47,732 nt of DNA. Source: Plastoroseomonas hellenica. Lineage in GTDB: Bacteria; Pseudomonadota; Alphaproteobacteria; Acetobacterales; Acetobacteraceae. Shown one piece after another: positions 34,607 through 42,885 of this stretch (position 1 is its first letter; each line of letters starts with the position of its first letter). Made by a program: the position numbers and the translations under genes. The DNA lies in the NCBI RefSeq assembly GCF_018129085.1, contig NZ_JAAGBB010000045.1, positions 1 through 47,732 of the forward strand, in the 5' to 3' direction. The notes under the pieces are model-generated. The model did not search any database. It was not told the origin of the DNA and was given only the letters and a program-made list of their open reading frames with translations.

Positions 34607-35602
34607 ATGCACATCGCCCGCTTCCCGCGCATCCGCCTCGGTCACTCCAACACGCCCCTGGAATTCATGCCGCGCCTGACCAAGGCGCTCGGCGGGCCCG
34701 ACATCTGGATCAAGCGCGACGACTGCACGGGCCTCGCGACCGGCGGCAACAAGACGCGCAAGCTCGAGTTCCTGATGGCCGAGGCGGTCGCCCAGGGCGC
34801 CGGCACGGTGCTGACCCAGGGTGCCGTGCAGTCGAACCACGCCCGCCAGACCGCGGCCGCGGCCGCGAAACTCGGCCTGGCCTGCGAACTGCTGTTCGAG
34901 AACCGGGTGCAGGACCCCGACCAGAACTACCTCACCGGCGGCAACGTCTTCCTCGACAACCTCTACCGCGCCAAGACCCGCCACTATCCCGGCGGCACCG
35001 ACATGAACGCGGCGCTGCAGCAGGTCGCGGAGGAGCTGACCCAGCAGGGCAAGCGCGTCTATGTCATTCCCGGCGGCGGCTCCAACCCGATCGGCGCGCT
35101 GGGCTATGTGAACTGCGCGATCGAGATCGCGACCCAGGCCAATGAGATGGGCCTTCGTATCGACAGCGTGGTGCACGCGACCGGATCGGCCGGCACCCAG
35201 GCAGGGCTGGTCGCCGGCTTCCGCGGCTTCCGCTCCGGTATCCCGGTGCTCGGTTTCGGTGTGCGTGCGCCGAAGGAGACGCAGGAGGCGAACGTCTACA
35301 AGCTGACCACCGCGGTCTGCGACCTGCTCGGCATCCCCGGCGCGGTGCCGCGCGAGGATGTGGTGGCCGATTGCAGCTATGTCGGCGCCGGCTACGGCAT
35401 CCCCACCCCGGGCATGGTCGAGGCGGTGCGCCTGGTCGCGGAGACCGAGGCGGTGCTTCTCGACCCCGTCTATTCGGGCAAGGGCATGGCCGGGCTGATC
35501 GACCATTGCCGCAAGGGGCTCTTCAAGAAGGGCCAGACCGTCGTGTTCGTGCACACCGGCGGCCAGGCCGGACTCTTCGCGTATCAAAGTGTGTTTGTTT
35601 AG
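34607..35602 (+). CDS. D-cysteine desulfhydrase / ACC deaminase family PLP enzyme
   Basis: The 331-residue fold-type II PLP enzyme has the PLP lysine K49 in GGNKTRKLE, the substrate loop [20 protein letters not shown] and the phosphate-binding [12 protein letters not shown]. It starts [19 protein letters not shown]. This COG2515 group includes D-cysteine desulfhydrase, L-cysteate sulfo-lyase (CuyA) and ACC deaminase. The sequence is closest in style to the first two, with [19 protein letters not shown], but the substrate cannot be fixed by eye. The start ATG follows an A-rich leader after the tandem repeat. Repeat copy C follows the stop. Confidence 0.85.
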   Translation: MHIARFPRIRLGHSNTPLEFMPRLTKALGGPDIWIKRDDCTGLATGGNKTRKLEFLMAEAVAQGAGTVLTQGAVQSNHARQTAAAAAKLGLACELLFENRVQDPDQNYLTGGNVFLDNLYRAKTRHYPGGTDMNAALQQVAEELTQQGKRVYVIPGGGSNPIGALGYVNCAIEIATQANEMGLRIDSVVHATGSAGTQAGLVAGFRGFRSGIPVLGFGVRAPKETQEANVYKLTTAVCDLLGIPGAVPREDVVADCSYVGAGYGIPTPGMVEAVRLVAETEAVLLDPVYSGKGMAGLIDHCRKGLFKKGQTVVFVHTGGQAGLFAYQSVFV

Positions 35603-35785
35603 TGCCTCAAGCGCCGGCGCGCGCATCCGCGCGCTTGGCTTGCGCGCTGTCAGGTTTGCTCTGACGACGACTGCCGGTCGCGCGCGGGGCCGCATTCGCG
35701 GCCCCGGAGCATCGCTTCGCTCGCTCCGCAGAATCCGTTGGCGGCCTCCGGCCGCAGGGCCCTGGCCCTGCGAAGCCTTGGCGAA
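35603..35785 (+). repeat. Dispersed intergenic hairpin repeat, copy C
   Basis: Begins at the stop of the PLP-enzyme gene and fills the gap to the convergent panE-like gene. It shares CTTGGCTTGCGCGCTGTCAGG with copy A exactly. It has GTCGCGCGCGGGGCCG, the core hairpin (35688-35703), a GAGCATCGCTTCGCTCGCTC dyad, GGCGGCCTCCGGCCGC and a GGGCCCTGGCCC dyad also found in copy B. Confidence 0.8.
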
Positions 35786-35791
35786 GCAGGG

Positions 35792-36781
35792 TCAGGCGAC
35801 GGCGCGCTGGTAGCAGCCCGCCGCCTGCGCCGCCTGGGCAGCGAGGTGCACCAGCAGTTCCAGCGTCGGTGTGGGAACGCCGAGTTCACGCGCCAGGCGC
35901 AGCGGCTCCAGCAGCAGCGCCTCCATCTCCATCGGCCGCCCGAGCTCCAGGTCCTGCAGGATGGAGGGCTTGTGCGCGGTGTTGGTCATCCGCGCGACGC
36001 GCTGTTCCGAGGCATTGCCGAGATCCTGGCCGAGTGCGGCGGCGATCGCCGCCCCCTCATCGGCGAGCCGCACCGCGGTGGCGCGCAGCACCGGGTCGGC
36101 CAGCGTCACCTTCATGTCGCGCCGCGACAGCAGACAGAGCGGGCCGGTGGTCAGATTGCCCATCAGCTTGGCCCAGACCCGGTTGCGGATATCGGCGACC
36201 ACCGGGCAGGGCATGCCGCCCGCTTCCATCGGCGCCGCGATCGCCTGGGCGCGCGCCGAGAGGCTGCCGTCCGGCTCGCCCAGGATGACGCGGATATCGC
36301 CGTGCTCGGAGACGACGACGCCCGGGCTCTCCACATGGCACGCGGAATAGACCACGCCGCCGATCGTGCGTTCGACGCCGATCGCGCGGCGCAGCGCATC
36401 CCCTGGATCGATCGCCGGCAGCCGGCGCCCGTCCATCGGCCCGCCATGGCGGTCGAAATACCACCAGGGGATGCCGTTCATGACGAAGGCGACCGCCGTT
36501 TCCGGCCCCAGCAGCGGCGCGATGCCAGCCGCGACCGCCGGCAGCGCCGGCGCCTTCACGGTGACGATCACCGCATCCTGCGGCCCGAGCTCATCGGCGC
36601 GCGTCGCGGCGCGCGGGCGGCTGAACAACTCCCCGTCCTTCGCGCGCACGGTCAGGCCGCGCTCCCGGATCGCCTCCAGATGCGCACCGCGTCCGATCAC
36701 GGAGACATCGGCGCCGCCCTTCGCGAGCCGCCCCGCGAGATGGCCGCCGATGGCGCCGGCCCCATAGACACAGATTCGCAT
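35792..36781 (-). CDS. 2-dehydropantoate 2-reductase family protein (PanE/ApbA)
   Basis: The 329-residue NADPH-dependent reductase has an N-terminal Rossmann motif GAGAIGGHLAG (7-17), the family segment VIVTVKAPALPAVA, the catalytic-region lysine in NRVWAKLMGNLTTGPLC near 207, and a C-terminal helical domain with SILQDLELGRPMEMEALL. The reaction would be ketopantoate to pantoate, but many ApbA paralogs act on other 2-keto acids. The neighbourhood of catabolic genes, without panB or panC, suggests a paralog. Monocistronic. Confidence 0.82.
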   Translation of the reverse strand: MRICVYGAGAIGGHLAGRLAKGGADVSVIGRGAHLEAIRERGLTVRAKDGELFSRPRAATRADELGPQDAVIVTVKAPALPAVAAGIAPLLGPETAVAFVMNGIPWWYFDRHGGPMDGRRLPAIDPGDALRRAIGVERTIGGVVYSACHVESPGVVVSEHGDIRVILGEPDGSLSARAQAIAAPMEAGGMPCPVVADIRNRVWAKLMGNLTTGPLCLLSRRDMKVTLADPVLRATAVRLADEGAAIAAALGQDLGNASEQRVARMTNTAHKPSILQDLELGRPMEMEALLLEPLRLARELGVPTPTLELLVHLAAQAAQAAGCYQRAVA

Positions 36782-36812
36782 GCTGCTGGTCCTCAGGTCG
36801 ATTGCGCGATAA

Positions 36813-37196
36813 TCAAGTTGATTGGGCGACGATCGCGTTTTGCAACCGCTGCACCCAGCTATTGTAGTTCGGGTGGATCATCTCGCCGGAGCGGTTGAGG
36901 TTGGTGCTGTCCACATAAGCGATGGTGAAGCGCCGTAGATCATAGGCGATGTCGACGACCGCCTGATGGCTGCGCAGGTTGAGCGTGCCGCGGACCAGGC
37001 CCGGCCGCACCTCCTGCATCGTCCAGCCGAGGCCGATGCCGGCGCGGCGAATCTGCTCGCTGCGTTGGATCTCAGTCGCGCTGCCGATGAATTCAGCACC
37101 GCTGACCGCGACCAGCGGCGCCTGCCGGCAGGCCGCCAGCACGGGCGCGAGCAGGGTCGGCGCGATGGCGGCGCGAAGGAAATGACGACGATGCAT
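36813..37196 (-). CDS. Small lipoprotein of unknown function
   Basis: The 127-residue protein has a lipoprotein signal: RRHFLRAAIAPTLLAPVLAAC, with lipobox LAAC and C23 as the lipidated cysteine. The mature part contains SATEIQRSEQIRRAGIGLGWTMQEVRPGLVRGTLNLRSHQAVVDIAYD and a C-terminal YNSWVQRLQNAIV. No enzymatic motif is evident. The arrangement suggests a small beta-rich periplasmic domain. It is close to, but not overlapping, the panE-like gene (31 bp). Confidence 0.75.
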   Translation of the reverse strand: MHRRHFLRAAIAPTLLAPVLAACRQAPLVAVSGAEFIGSATEIQRSEQIRRAGIGLGWTMQEVRPGLVRGTLNLRSHQAVVDIAYDLRRFTIAYVDSTNLNRSGEMIHPNYNSWVQRLQNAIVAQST

Positions 37197-37301
37197 GAAG
37201 GGCTCCCAGGCGGATCGGTTCGGTTGCTTGCAATCCGAACCGCGACGATGTTCGCATGGCCAGAACGTTCTGGCCCCAGCATCATGGCCGGGTCAGCGCC
37301 G

Positions 37302-38096
37302 TCACGCCAGGGTGGCCCCCCGCATCGCGGCCAGCATGGCAGCCCCGGCATCCACCAGGCGCTGGGTTATGCGCGCGCCGTGCGCGGCATTGGCGCCGCG
37401 GGGATCGGCCGCCTGCACGCCGCCCTCCGCGATCTCCCCGACCTCGATCGGCACCGCGAATTCGGCGCCGCCACAGGCGACGGTGCCGAAGCCGGTCACC
37501 GGCAGGCCGAGAAAAGGCGTCGCGGGCGCGCGGGCGCGTGCCGCCCCCGGCCGGCAGAGATCGGGCAACAGGTGCAGGGCGACCGATGCCACCGGGTCGC
37601 CGCCGTGACCGAGTGCCGCCGGGTCGCCACCGAGCGCCGCCTGCCAGGGACCGGCGACCTTCCAGAGGTGCAATGTCGGGACGACGACGCCGTGCTTCGC
37701 ACGCAGCGCGCGAGCGGCAGCCTCGATCGCCGCGATGCTGCCGCCATGGCCATTCACCACCAGGATACGGCGGGCACCATTGCGTAGGAAGGCTTCCGCC
37801 ATCTGCGTCACGACCGCCTGCAGCACCTCATTGGTCAGGGAGACGCCGCCCGGGACACCCGCGAAGAAATCCTCCCCGCCATAGGGGATCGCCGGCGCCA
37901 CCAGCGCGTCGTCGCCGGCGGCCGCGACGGCGATCGCGATGCGCTCGGCGATCGCCTCCGCGATCAGGTAGTCGCCCATCGGCAGAGCCGGCCCATGGGT
38001 TTCGGTGCTGCCCATCGGCAGCAGCACCGCCGCCCCCGCCGCCAGCCGGGCGGCAACCTCCGGCGCACGGGCCTCGGCGATGCGGTGCGGCGTCAT
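37302..38096 (-). CDS. Creatininase family amidohydrolase
   Basis: The 264-residue protein has the creatininase metal motifs: GSTETHGPALPMGDY (E32, H34 and D42 as metal ligands) and VVNGHGGS with H117. Members hydrolyse creatinine or other cyclic amides such as formamidopyrimidines. The substrate here is unknown. Its ATG overlaps the stop of the M20 amidohydrolase gene (ATGA), so the two hydrolases are made together and probably act in one degradation pathway. Confidence 0.88.
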   Translation of the reverse strand: MTPHRIAEARAPEVAARLAAGAAVLLPMGSTETHGPALPMGDYLIAEAIAERIAIAVAAAGDDALVAPAIPYGGEDFFAGVPGGVSLTNEVLQAVVTQMAEAFLRNGARRILVVNGHGGSIAAIEAAARALRAKHGVVVPTLHLWKVAGPWQAALGGDPAALGHGGDPVASVALHLLPDLCRPGAARARAPATPFLGLPVTGFGTVACGGAEFAVPIEVGEIAEGGVQAADPRGANAAHGARITQRLVDAGAAMLAAMRGATLA

Positions 38097-39268
38097 GCCA
38101 GCAGGTCCAGCGCGATGCGCGACAGCGCCTGCACGCCAAGCCCGATGCTGCGTTCGTCCGGCTGGTAATGCGCGTTGTGCAGCCGGTCGTCGCGCCCAGG
38201 CTGTCCGGCGCCGACGCGCAGGTGGAAGGCCGGCGCGATCGCCGCGAACTGGGAGAAATCCTCGGCGCCCATCGAAGGGTCGCCACCATCCACCACATCC
38301 CCGAACTGCTTGCGCACCGCGGCCAGCGCCGGCTCCAGCACCCGGTCGTCATTGACCAGGGGCGGCACCTTTCGGTTGTAGTCAATCGTCACCCGCACCC
38401 GCATGCCGTGCTCGATGCCGCCGAGCAGGCGGCGAATTGCGGCTTCCGCCGTGTCGCGTGCCGCAGCGTGCAACGTGCGGACGGTGCCTTTCAGGTGCAC
38501 CCGCTCCGGGATGATGTTGTAGGTGGTGCCGCCGGCGAACTGCCCGATGGTGACGACCGCCGGATGGACCGGCTTCACCTCGCGGCTCACCACCGTCTGC
38601 ACCTGAGAGACGAAGGCCGCAGCGGCGACGATCGGATCGACCGCCGCGTAAGGGTGCGCCGCATGGCCCGACTTGCCCTGGATGACGACATCGAAACTGT
38701 CGGAGGCCGCCAGCGCCGCGCCGCGCGTGAAGCCGAAGCGGCCCACCGGCTGGTCCGGCGCGTTGTGAAAGCCGAGCGCCAGATCGATCCCCTCGCCCGC
38801 GCCATCGGCGATCATTGCTGCCGCGCCTTCCAGAATCTCTTCCGCTGGCTGGAATATCAGCCGCACGCTGCCAGCGAGTTGCGGCGCCAGATCCTTCAGG
38901 ACGGCGGCGACGCCCAGCAGTGTTGCGGTATGGATATCGTGTCCGCAGGCATGCATCTGGCCCGCGACCTCGGAAGCGAAGGATAGCCCGGTTTCCTCTT
39001 GGATCGGCAGCGCATCCATGTCCGCGCGGATCGCCAGCACCGGTCCGGGACGGCCGCCGGCGATGGTGCCGACCACGCCGGTGCCACCGACGCCAGTGCG
39101 GCACGGGATGCCCAGCCGCGCCAGCTCATCGGCGACGATGCCGGCCGTCCGGGTCTCCTGGAAGGCCAGTTCCGGCTGGGCATGAATGCTGCGGCGCAGT
39201 GCGACGAGATGCGTCTCCAGGGCAGCGGCTGCGTCGCGCAACGCGCGCTCGGGATCGTTGATCAACAT
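38093..39268 (-). CDS. M20D-type amidohydrolase / aminoacylase
   Basis: The 391-residue metal-dependent hydrolase has metal ligands in QMHACGHDIHTA (C108, H110), the acidic pair in FQPAEE near 145, GFHNAP near 170 and the late histidine in DRLHNAHYQPDE. The opening RRSIHAQPELAFQE and the dimerisation domain GKSGHAAHPY are typical of the hippurate/indole-3-acetyl-amino-acid hydrolase branch. It is the first gene of a two-gene unit with the creatininase and is divergent from tctC, which suggests uptake and hydrolysis of an N-acylated substrate. Confidence 0.9.
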   Translation of the reverse strand: MLINDPERALRDAAAALETHLVALRRSIHAQPELAFQETRTAGIVADELARLGIPCRTGVGGTGVVGTIAGGRPGPVLAIRADMDALPIQEETGLSFASEVAGQMHACGHDIHTATLLGVAAVLKDLAPQLAGSVRLIFQPAEEILEGAAAMIADGAGEGIDLALGFHNAPDQPVGRFGFTRGAALAASDSFDVVIQGKSGHAAHPYAAVDPIVAAAAFVSQVQTVVSREVKPVHPAVVTIGQFAGGTTYNIIPERVHLKGTVRTLHAAARDTAEAAIRRLLGGIEHGMRVRVTIDYNRKVPPLVNDDRVLEPALAAVRKQFGDVVDGGDPSMGAEDFSQFAAIAPAFHLRVGAGQPGRDDRLHNAHYQPDERSIGLGVQALSRIALDLLA

Positions 39269-39284
39269 GGGTGCCTTTCGGGGC

Positions 39285-39307
39285 GGCTGCGCAATTTTCG
39301 TGCAGCC
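39285..39307. promoter_or_regulatory. Inverted repeat in the amidohydrolase-tctC promoter region
   Basis: GGCTGC-N11-GCAGCC is a perfect 6-bp dyad with an AT-rich centre, about 17 bp upstream of the amidohydrolase ATG. The size and position suit an operator for a dimeric regulator, but no regulator gene is nearby. Confidence 0.35.
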
Positions 39308-39418
39308 AACTTAAGTGAAGATGACTCCATGACAATGCAGATGGCTTGATCGCGTACGAAACGCCATGCAATACCCCCCTCACCTTAGCAGCCGTATCCA
39401 GAGGGAGGAGCGCGTTCG

Positions 39419-40414
39419 GTGGGGGCCAGGGTCGGGCTGGTGCAACGCAGGGGAGTCATTGCAGGCATGGGCGCTATCACGCTCCTGCCTGGTGCCGCGC
39501 GCGCGCAGGCCGGCTTTCCCGCCCAGCCGCTCCGCCTCATCGTGCCCTTCGCGCCCGCCGGCACCACTGACCTGACCGCGCGCTTGGTCGCGCAGGGCCT
39601 GGGCGAGCGTCTCGGCCAGACCGTGGTGGTGGAGAACCGCCCCGGCGCCGGGGCGATGGTGGGCAGCGAAGCGGTGGCGCGCTCCACGGCCGATGGCTAC
39701 ACGCTGGTTATGTCGAATATCGCGAGCCACGCGATCAGCCCGAGCCTCTATCCCACCGGCGCCGTCCGCTACGATCCCGTGCGCGATTTCACGCATATCG
39801 CGCTGGTCACATCCAATCCGTCCGTCTGGGTCGCCAATCTCCGCTCCGGCATCGCCGATGTGGCGGCACTGCTGCAGCGGGCCCGGTCGCAGCGCGGCGG
39901 GCTCGATGTCGCGAGTTCCGGCGCCGGCTCCTCGAACCATCTGCTGATCGTGCAGCTCGCACAGGTGGCGGGCGTCTCGCTGAACCATGTGCCCTATCGC
40001 GGCGCCGGCCCGGCCATGACGGCGGTGATCGCCGGCGAGGTGCCGGCGATGTCGGACAGCCTGCCTTCTGCGGCAGCCCATGTCCGGCAAGGCTCGGTGC
40101 GCGCCATCGCGATGTCGTCCGAAACGCGTCACCCAGGCTTCCCGGAGGTGCCGACCTTTCGCGAACAGGGGCTCGACATCGTCAGCACCTCCTGGTTTGG
40201 CATCTCGGGCCCGGCCGGCCTGCCCGCCGCGGTGGTCGCACGGCTGAACGCGGAGATCCGCGCGGTGCTCGCGACCCAGGAGGTCAGAGCCCGCTTCGCC
40301 GAGTTCGGCGGCACGCCGGGCGATATGGATGCGGCGGCCTATGGCCGCTTCGTCGCAGCGGAATTCGCCCGCTGGGCGCCGGTGGTGAAGGCCTCCGGCG
40401 CCGAGGCAGGGTGA
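39419..40414 (+). CDS. tctC: TctC/Bug-type solute-binding protein
   Basis: The 331-residue periplasmic binding protein has an N-terminal signal of RR type (QRRGVIAGMGAITLLPGAARAQA). The Bug-family core is FPAQPLRLIVPFAPAGTTDLTARL, GQTVVVENRPGAGAMVGSEAVA and VPYRGAGPAMTAVIAGEV. It captures carboxylated solutes for the TctAB permease. GTG 39419 is used because GGAGGAG lies upstream; GTG 39440 would start the signal peptide more compactly. It leads the tctC-tctB-tctA unit. Confidence 0.9.
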   Translation: MGARVGLVQRRGVIAGMGAITLLPGAARAQAGFPAQPLRLIVPFAPAGTTDLTARLVAQGLGERLGQTVVVENRPGAGAMVGSEAVARSTADGYTLVMSNIASHAISPSLYPTGAVRYDPVRDFTHIALVTSNPSVWVANLRSGIADVAALLQRARSQRGGLDVASSGAGSSNHLLIVQLAQVAGVSLNHVPYRGAGPAMTAVIAGEVPAMSDSLPSAAAHVRQGSVRAIAMSSETRHPGFPEVPTFREQGLDIVSTSWFGISGPAGLPAAVVARLNAEIRAVLATQEVRARFAEFGGTPGDMDAAAYGRFVAAEFARWAPVVKASGAEAG

Positions 40415-40469
40415 TTGCAACAAGGTTTCTAGGCAGGGGCGGGTTACGTCTCGTGATGAGGGGACTGGC

Positions 40470-41066
40470 ATGAAGATCAATACGAAGGATCTGCTTTCGG
40501 GCGCGATCCTGATCCTGCTCGCGGTGGTGGGCTATTGGCTGAACCAGGAACATGCGCTGGGCAACGCCCGCCGCATGGGGCCCGGCTACATGCCGATGCT
40601 CACCTTCTGGATCCTGGGCGGCCTCGGCCTCGCAGTGTTCCTGATCGCGCTGTTCAGCGGGCCGAACCCTCTGGACAAGTGGACCAAGCTCGAGATCCTG
40701 GCGGTGCCGCTCGCGATCGCGGTCTTCTTCATCACCTACTTCGTCTTCGATGCGCTGAAGCTCTTCACCGGCAACTACTACGTGCTCGGCAGCGCGATGT
40801 TCGTGGGCTGCGTGGTGCTCGCGGTCGCGCCGGGATGGCGCCCGCTCGGACTGGTGCATGCGGGCTTCGCGCTCTTCGGGCTGATGCTGGAGCAGTTCGG
40901 CCTCATGCTGGCGCTGGTCGGCTGCATCGTCGTCGCCTCCCTCGCCGACCCCGACCATCGCCCCAAGGGGGTCATCGGTATGATCATCTTCCTCTGCGCA
41001 CTCTGCTGGTGGGTGTTCATCAAGGAACTGGATATCCGCGTTCCCGTCTGGCCGCAGTTCCTCTGA
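40470..41066 (+). CDS. tctB: TctB, small membrane subunit of tripartite tricarboxylate transporter
   Basis: A 198-residue membrane protein with four or five helices, starting MKINTKDLLSGAILILLAVVGYWLNQ and including GPGYMPMLTFWILGGLGLAVFLIALF, the TctB family opening. The conserved GPGYMP motif is evident. It pairs with TctA to form the permease. GAGGGG precedes the ATG. Length is at the upper end for the family. Confidence 0.9.
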   Translation: MKINTKDLLSGAILILLAVVGYWLNQEHALGNARRMGPGYMPMLTFWILGGLGLAVFLIALFSGPNPLDKWTKLEILAVPLAIAVFFITYFVFDALKLFTGNYYVLGSAMFVGCVVLAVAPGWRPLGLVHAGFALFGLMLEQFGLMLALVGCIVVASLADPDHRPKGVIGMIIFLCALCWWVFIKELDIRVPVWPQFL

Positions 41067-41095
41067 TCCGGGCCGAAGGATAAGGAAAAGACCCC

Positions 41096-42598
41096 ATGGA
41101 ATTGCTGCTCCAGAACCTGGGCCACGGCTTCGGCGTGGCGCTCACGATCGACAATCTGCTCTTCGCCCTGCTCGGCTGCCTCATCGGCACGGCGATCGGT
41201 GTGTTGCCGGGCATCGGTCCGGTCGCCACCATCTCGCTGCTGCTGCCGATCACCTTCGGCCAGCCGGCGACCACCGCCATCATCATGCTGGCCGGCATCT
41301 ATTACGGCGCCCAGTATGGCGGCTCGACCACGGCCATCCTGCTCAATCTGCCAGGTGAGGTCAGTTCGGTCGTCACGACGCTCGAGGGCTACAAGATGGC
41401 GCGCAATGGCCGCGCCGGCGCGGCGCTGACCATCGCGGCCCTCGGATCCTTCTTCGCGGGCACCGTCGCGACCATCCTGGTCGCCGCCTCGGGCCCGCTG
41501 CTGACCTCAATCGCGCTCTCCTTCGGCCCGGCCGACTACTTCTCCCTGATGCTGCTCGGCCTGATCATCTCGGCCGTGCTGGCGCAGGGTTCGGTGCTGA
41601 AGTCGATCGGCATGGTGGTCTTCGGCGTGGCGCTCGGCCTGGTCGGCACCGACGTGCAGACCGGGCAGCAGCGCTTCACCTTCGGTGTGCCGGAACTGTC
41701 CGATGGCATCGGCTTCGTCTCGATCGCCATGGGCATGTTCGGCATCGCCGAGATCATCCTGAACCTCGAGCGGCCGGAAGCGCGCAGCGTCCTGACCCAG
41801 AAGGTCGGCAGCCTCTTCCTGACCAAGGAGGAGTTCCGTCGCGCGACCCCGGCGGTGCTGCGCGGCACAGTTGTCGGCTCACTGCTCGGCATCCTGCCGG
41901 GCGGCGGCGCATCCCTCGCTTCCTTCGGCTCCTACATGATGGAGCGGAAGGTTTCCCGCGGCCGCGCCCAGTTCGGCAATGGCGCGATCGAGGGTGTGGC
42001 AGGTCCGGAATCGGCCAACAACGCCGCCTCCCAGACCTCCTTCATCCCGCTCCTGACCCTCGGCATCCCGGCCAACGCCGTGATGGCGCTGATGGTCGGT
42101 GCGCTGATCATCCAGGGCATCCAGCCGGGGCCGCGCATGGTCGAGGCGCAGCCGGACCTGTTCTGGGGCCTGATCGCGTCGATGTGGATCGGCAACCTGA
42201 TGCTCCTGGTCATCAACCTGCCGATGATCGGCATGTGGGTGAAGCTGCTCCAGGTCCCCTACAAGTACCTCTACCCGTCGATCCTGGTGTTCTGCGCGAT
42301 TGGCGTCTATTCGCTGAACAACAACGTCTTCGACGTCTACCAGACGGTGATCTTCGGCATTCTCGGCTACATCTTCAGCAAGCTGCGGATGGAGCCGGCG
42401 CCGTTGCTGATCGGCTTCGTGCTCGGCCCGATGATGGAAGAGCACCTGCGCCGCGCCATGCTGCTCTCGCGCGGCGACGCGACGGTGTTCATCGAGCGCC
42501 CGATCAGCGCCACCATGCTCGGCATCGGTGCCGTCGCCATCCTGGCGATGGCGTTGCCCAGCCTGCGCAAGGGCAAGGACAAGGCCCTGGCCGAGTAA
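41096..42598 (+). CDS. tctA: TctA, large membrane subunit of tripartite tricarboxylate transporter
   Basis: The 500-residue permease has about twelve membrane helices. Family motifs are GVLPGIGPVATISLLLPITF, YYGAQYGGSTTAILLNLPGE near 80, and GVAGPESANNAASQTSFIPLLTLGIPANAVMALMVGAL near 305. The GIP-N-A motif is the diagnostic second half of the substrate site. Gene order C-B-A and close spacing define a complete secondary transporter. The solute is unknown; divergence from the amidohydrolase gene suggests an acyl-amino acid or related carboxylate. Confidence 0.95.
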   Translation: MELLLQNLGHGFGVALTIDNLLFALLGCLIGTAIGVLPGIGPVATISLLLPITFGQPATTAIIMLAGIYYGAQYGGSTTAILLNLPGEVSSVVTTLEGYKMARNGRAGAALTIAALGSFFAGTVATILVAASGPLLTSIALSFGPADYFSLMLLGLIISAVLAQGSVLKSIGMVVFGVALGLVGTDVQTGQQRFTFGVPELSDGIGFVSIAMGMFGIAEIILNLERPEARSVLTQKVGSLFLTKEEFRRATPAVLRGTVVGSLLGILPGGGASLASFGSYMMERKVSRGRAQFGNGAIEGVAGPESANNAASQTSFIPLLTLGIPANAVMALMVGALIIQGIQPGPRMVEAQPDLFWGLIASMWIGNLMLLVINLPMIGMWVKLLQVPYKYLYPSILVFCAIGVYSLNNNVFDVYQTVIFGILGYIFSKLRMEPAPLLIGFVLGPMMEEHLRRAMLLSRGDATVFIERPISATMLGIGAVAILAMALPSLRKGKDKALAE

Positions 42599-42599
42599 C

Positions 42600-42770
42600 C
42601 CCCCATCGCCGCCGGGAAGCTCCCGGCGGCGCGCCGCAAAGCTGCGGATCGGTCGCTTTACCGATCCGAGGCCGCGAATGCGGCCCGCCGGTAGTCCGGC
42701 GTCACGCCGGAGGCGTGCTGTCCGCACAACGCCAAGGGCACGGATGTGCCCCGCCCAGCGTTTGAGGGCT
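42600..42770 (-). repeat. Dispersed intergenic hairpin repeat, copy D
   Basis: The most diverged copy, inverted, between tctA and manC. On the minus strand it starts CCCTCAAACGCTGGGCGGGG. It has a GGGCAC-N4-GTGCCC dyad and the core hairpin at 42670-42685 followed by CTCGGATCGG. It ends in a CGCCGGGAGCTTCCCGGCG hairpin. The core and the entry CTCAA are kept while the flanks have been replaced by other dyads, as expected if structure rather than sequence is conserved. Confidence 0.65.
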
Positions 42771-42885
42771 CTTGAATAGCGAACCGCCCCGCGCCGACCG
42801 CGCGGGGTGGTTTGTGATTCCGGAGCATCTTCCCTTAGCCTCGCGCTCGCAGCATCTTCCGGTCAGTCAACGACAAGGCGTCACC

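Noticed and set aside
42730-42755. GGGCACGGATGTGCCC as a sigma-54 promoter or operator for manC
   Set aside because: GG to GC spacing is 9 bp, and the dyad lies within repeat copy D, where it is better explained as one of its hairpins.
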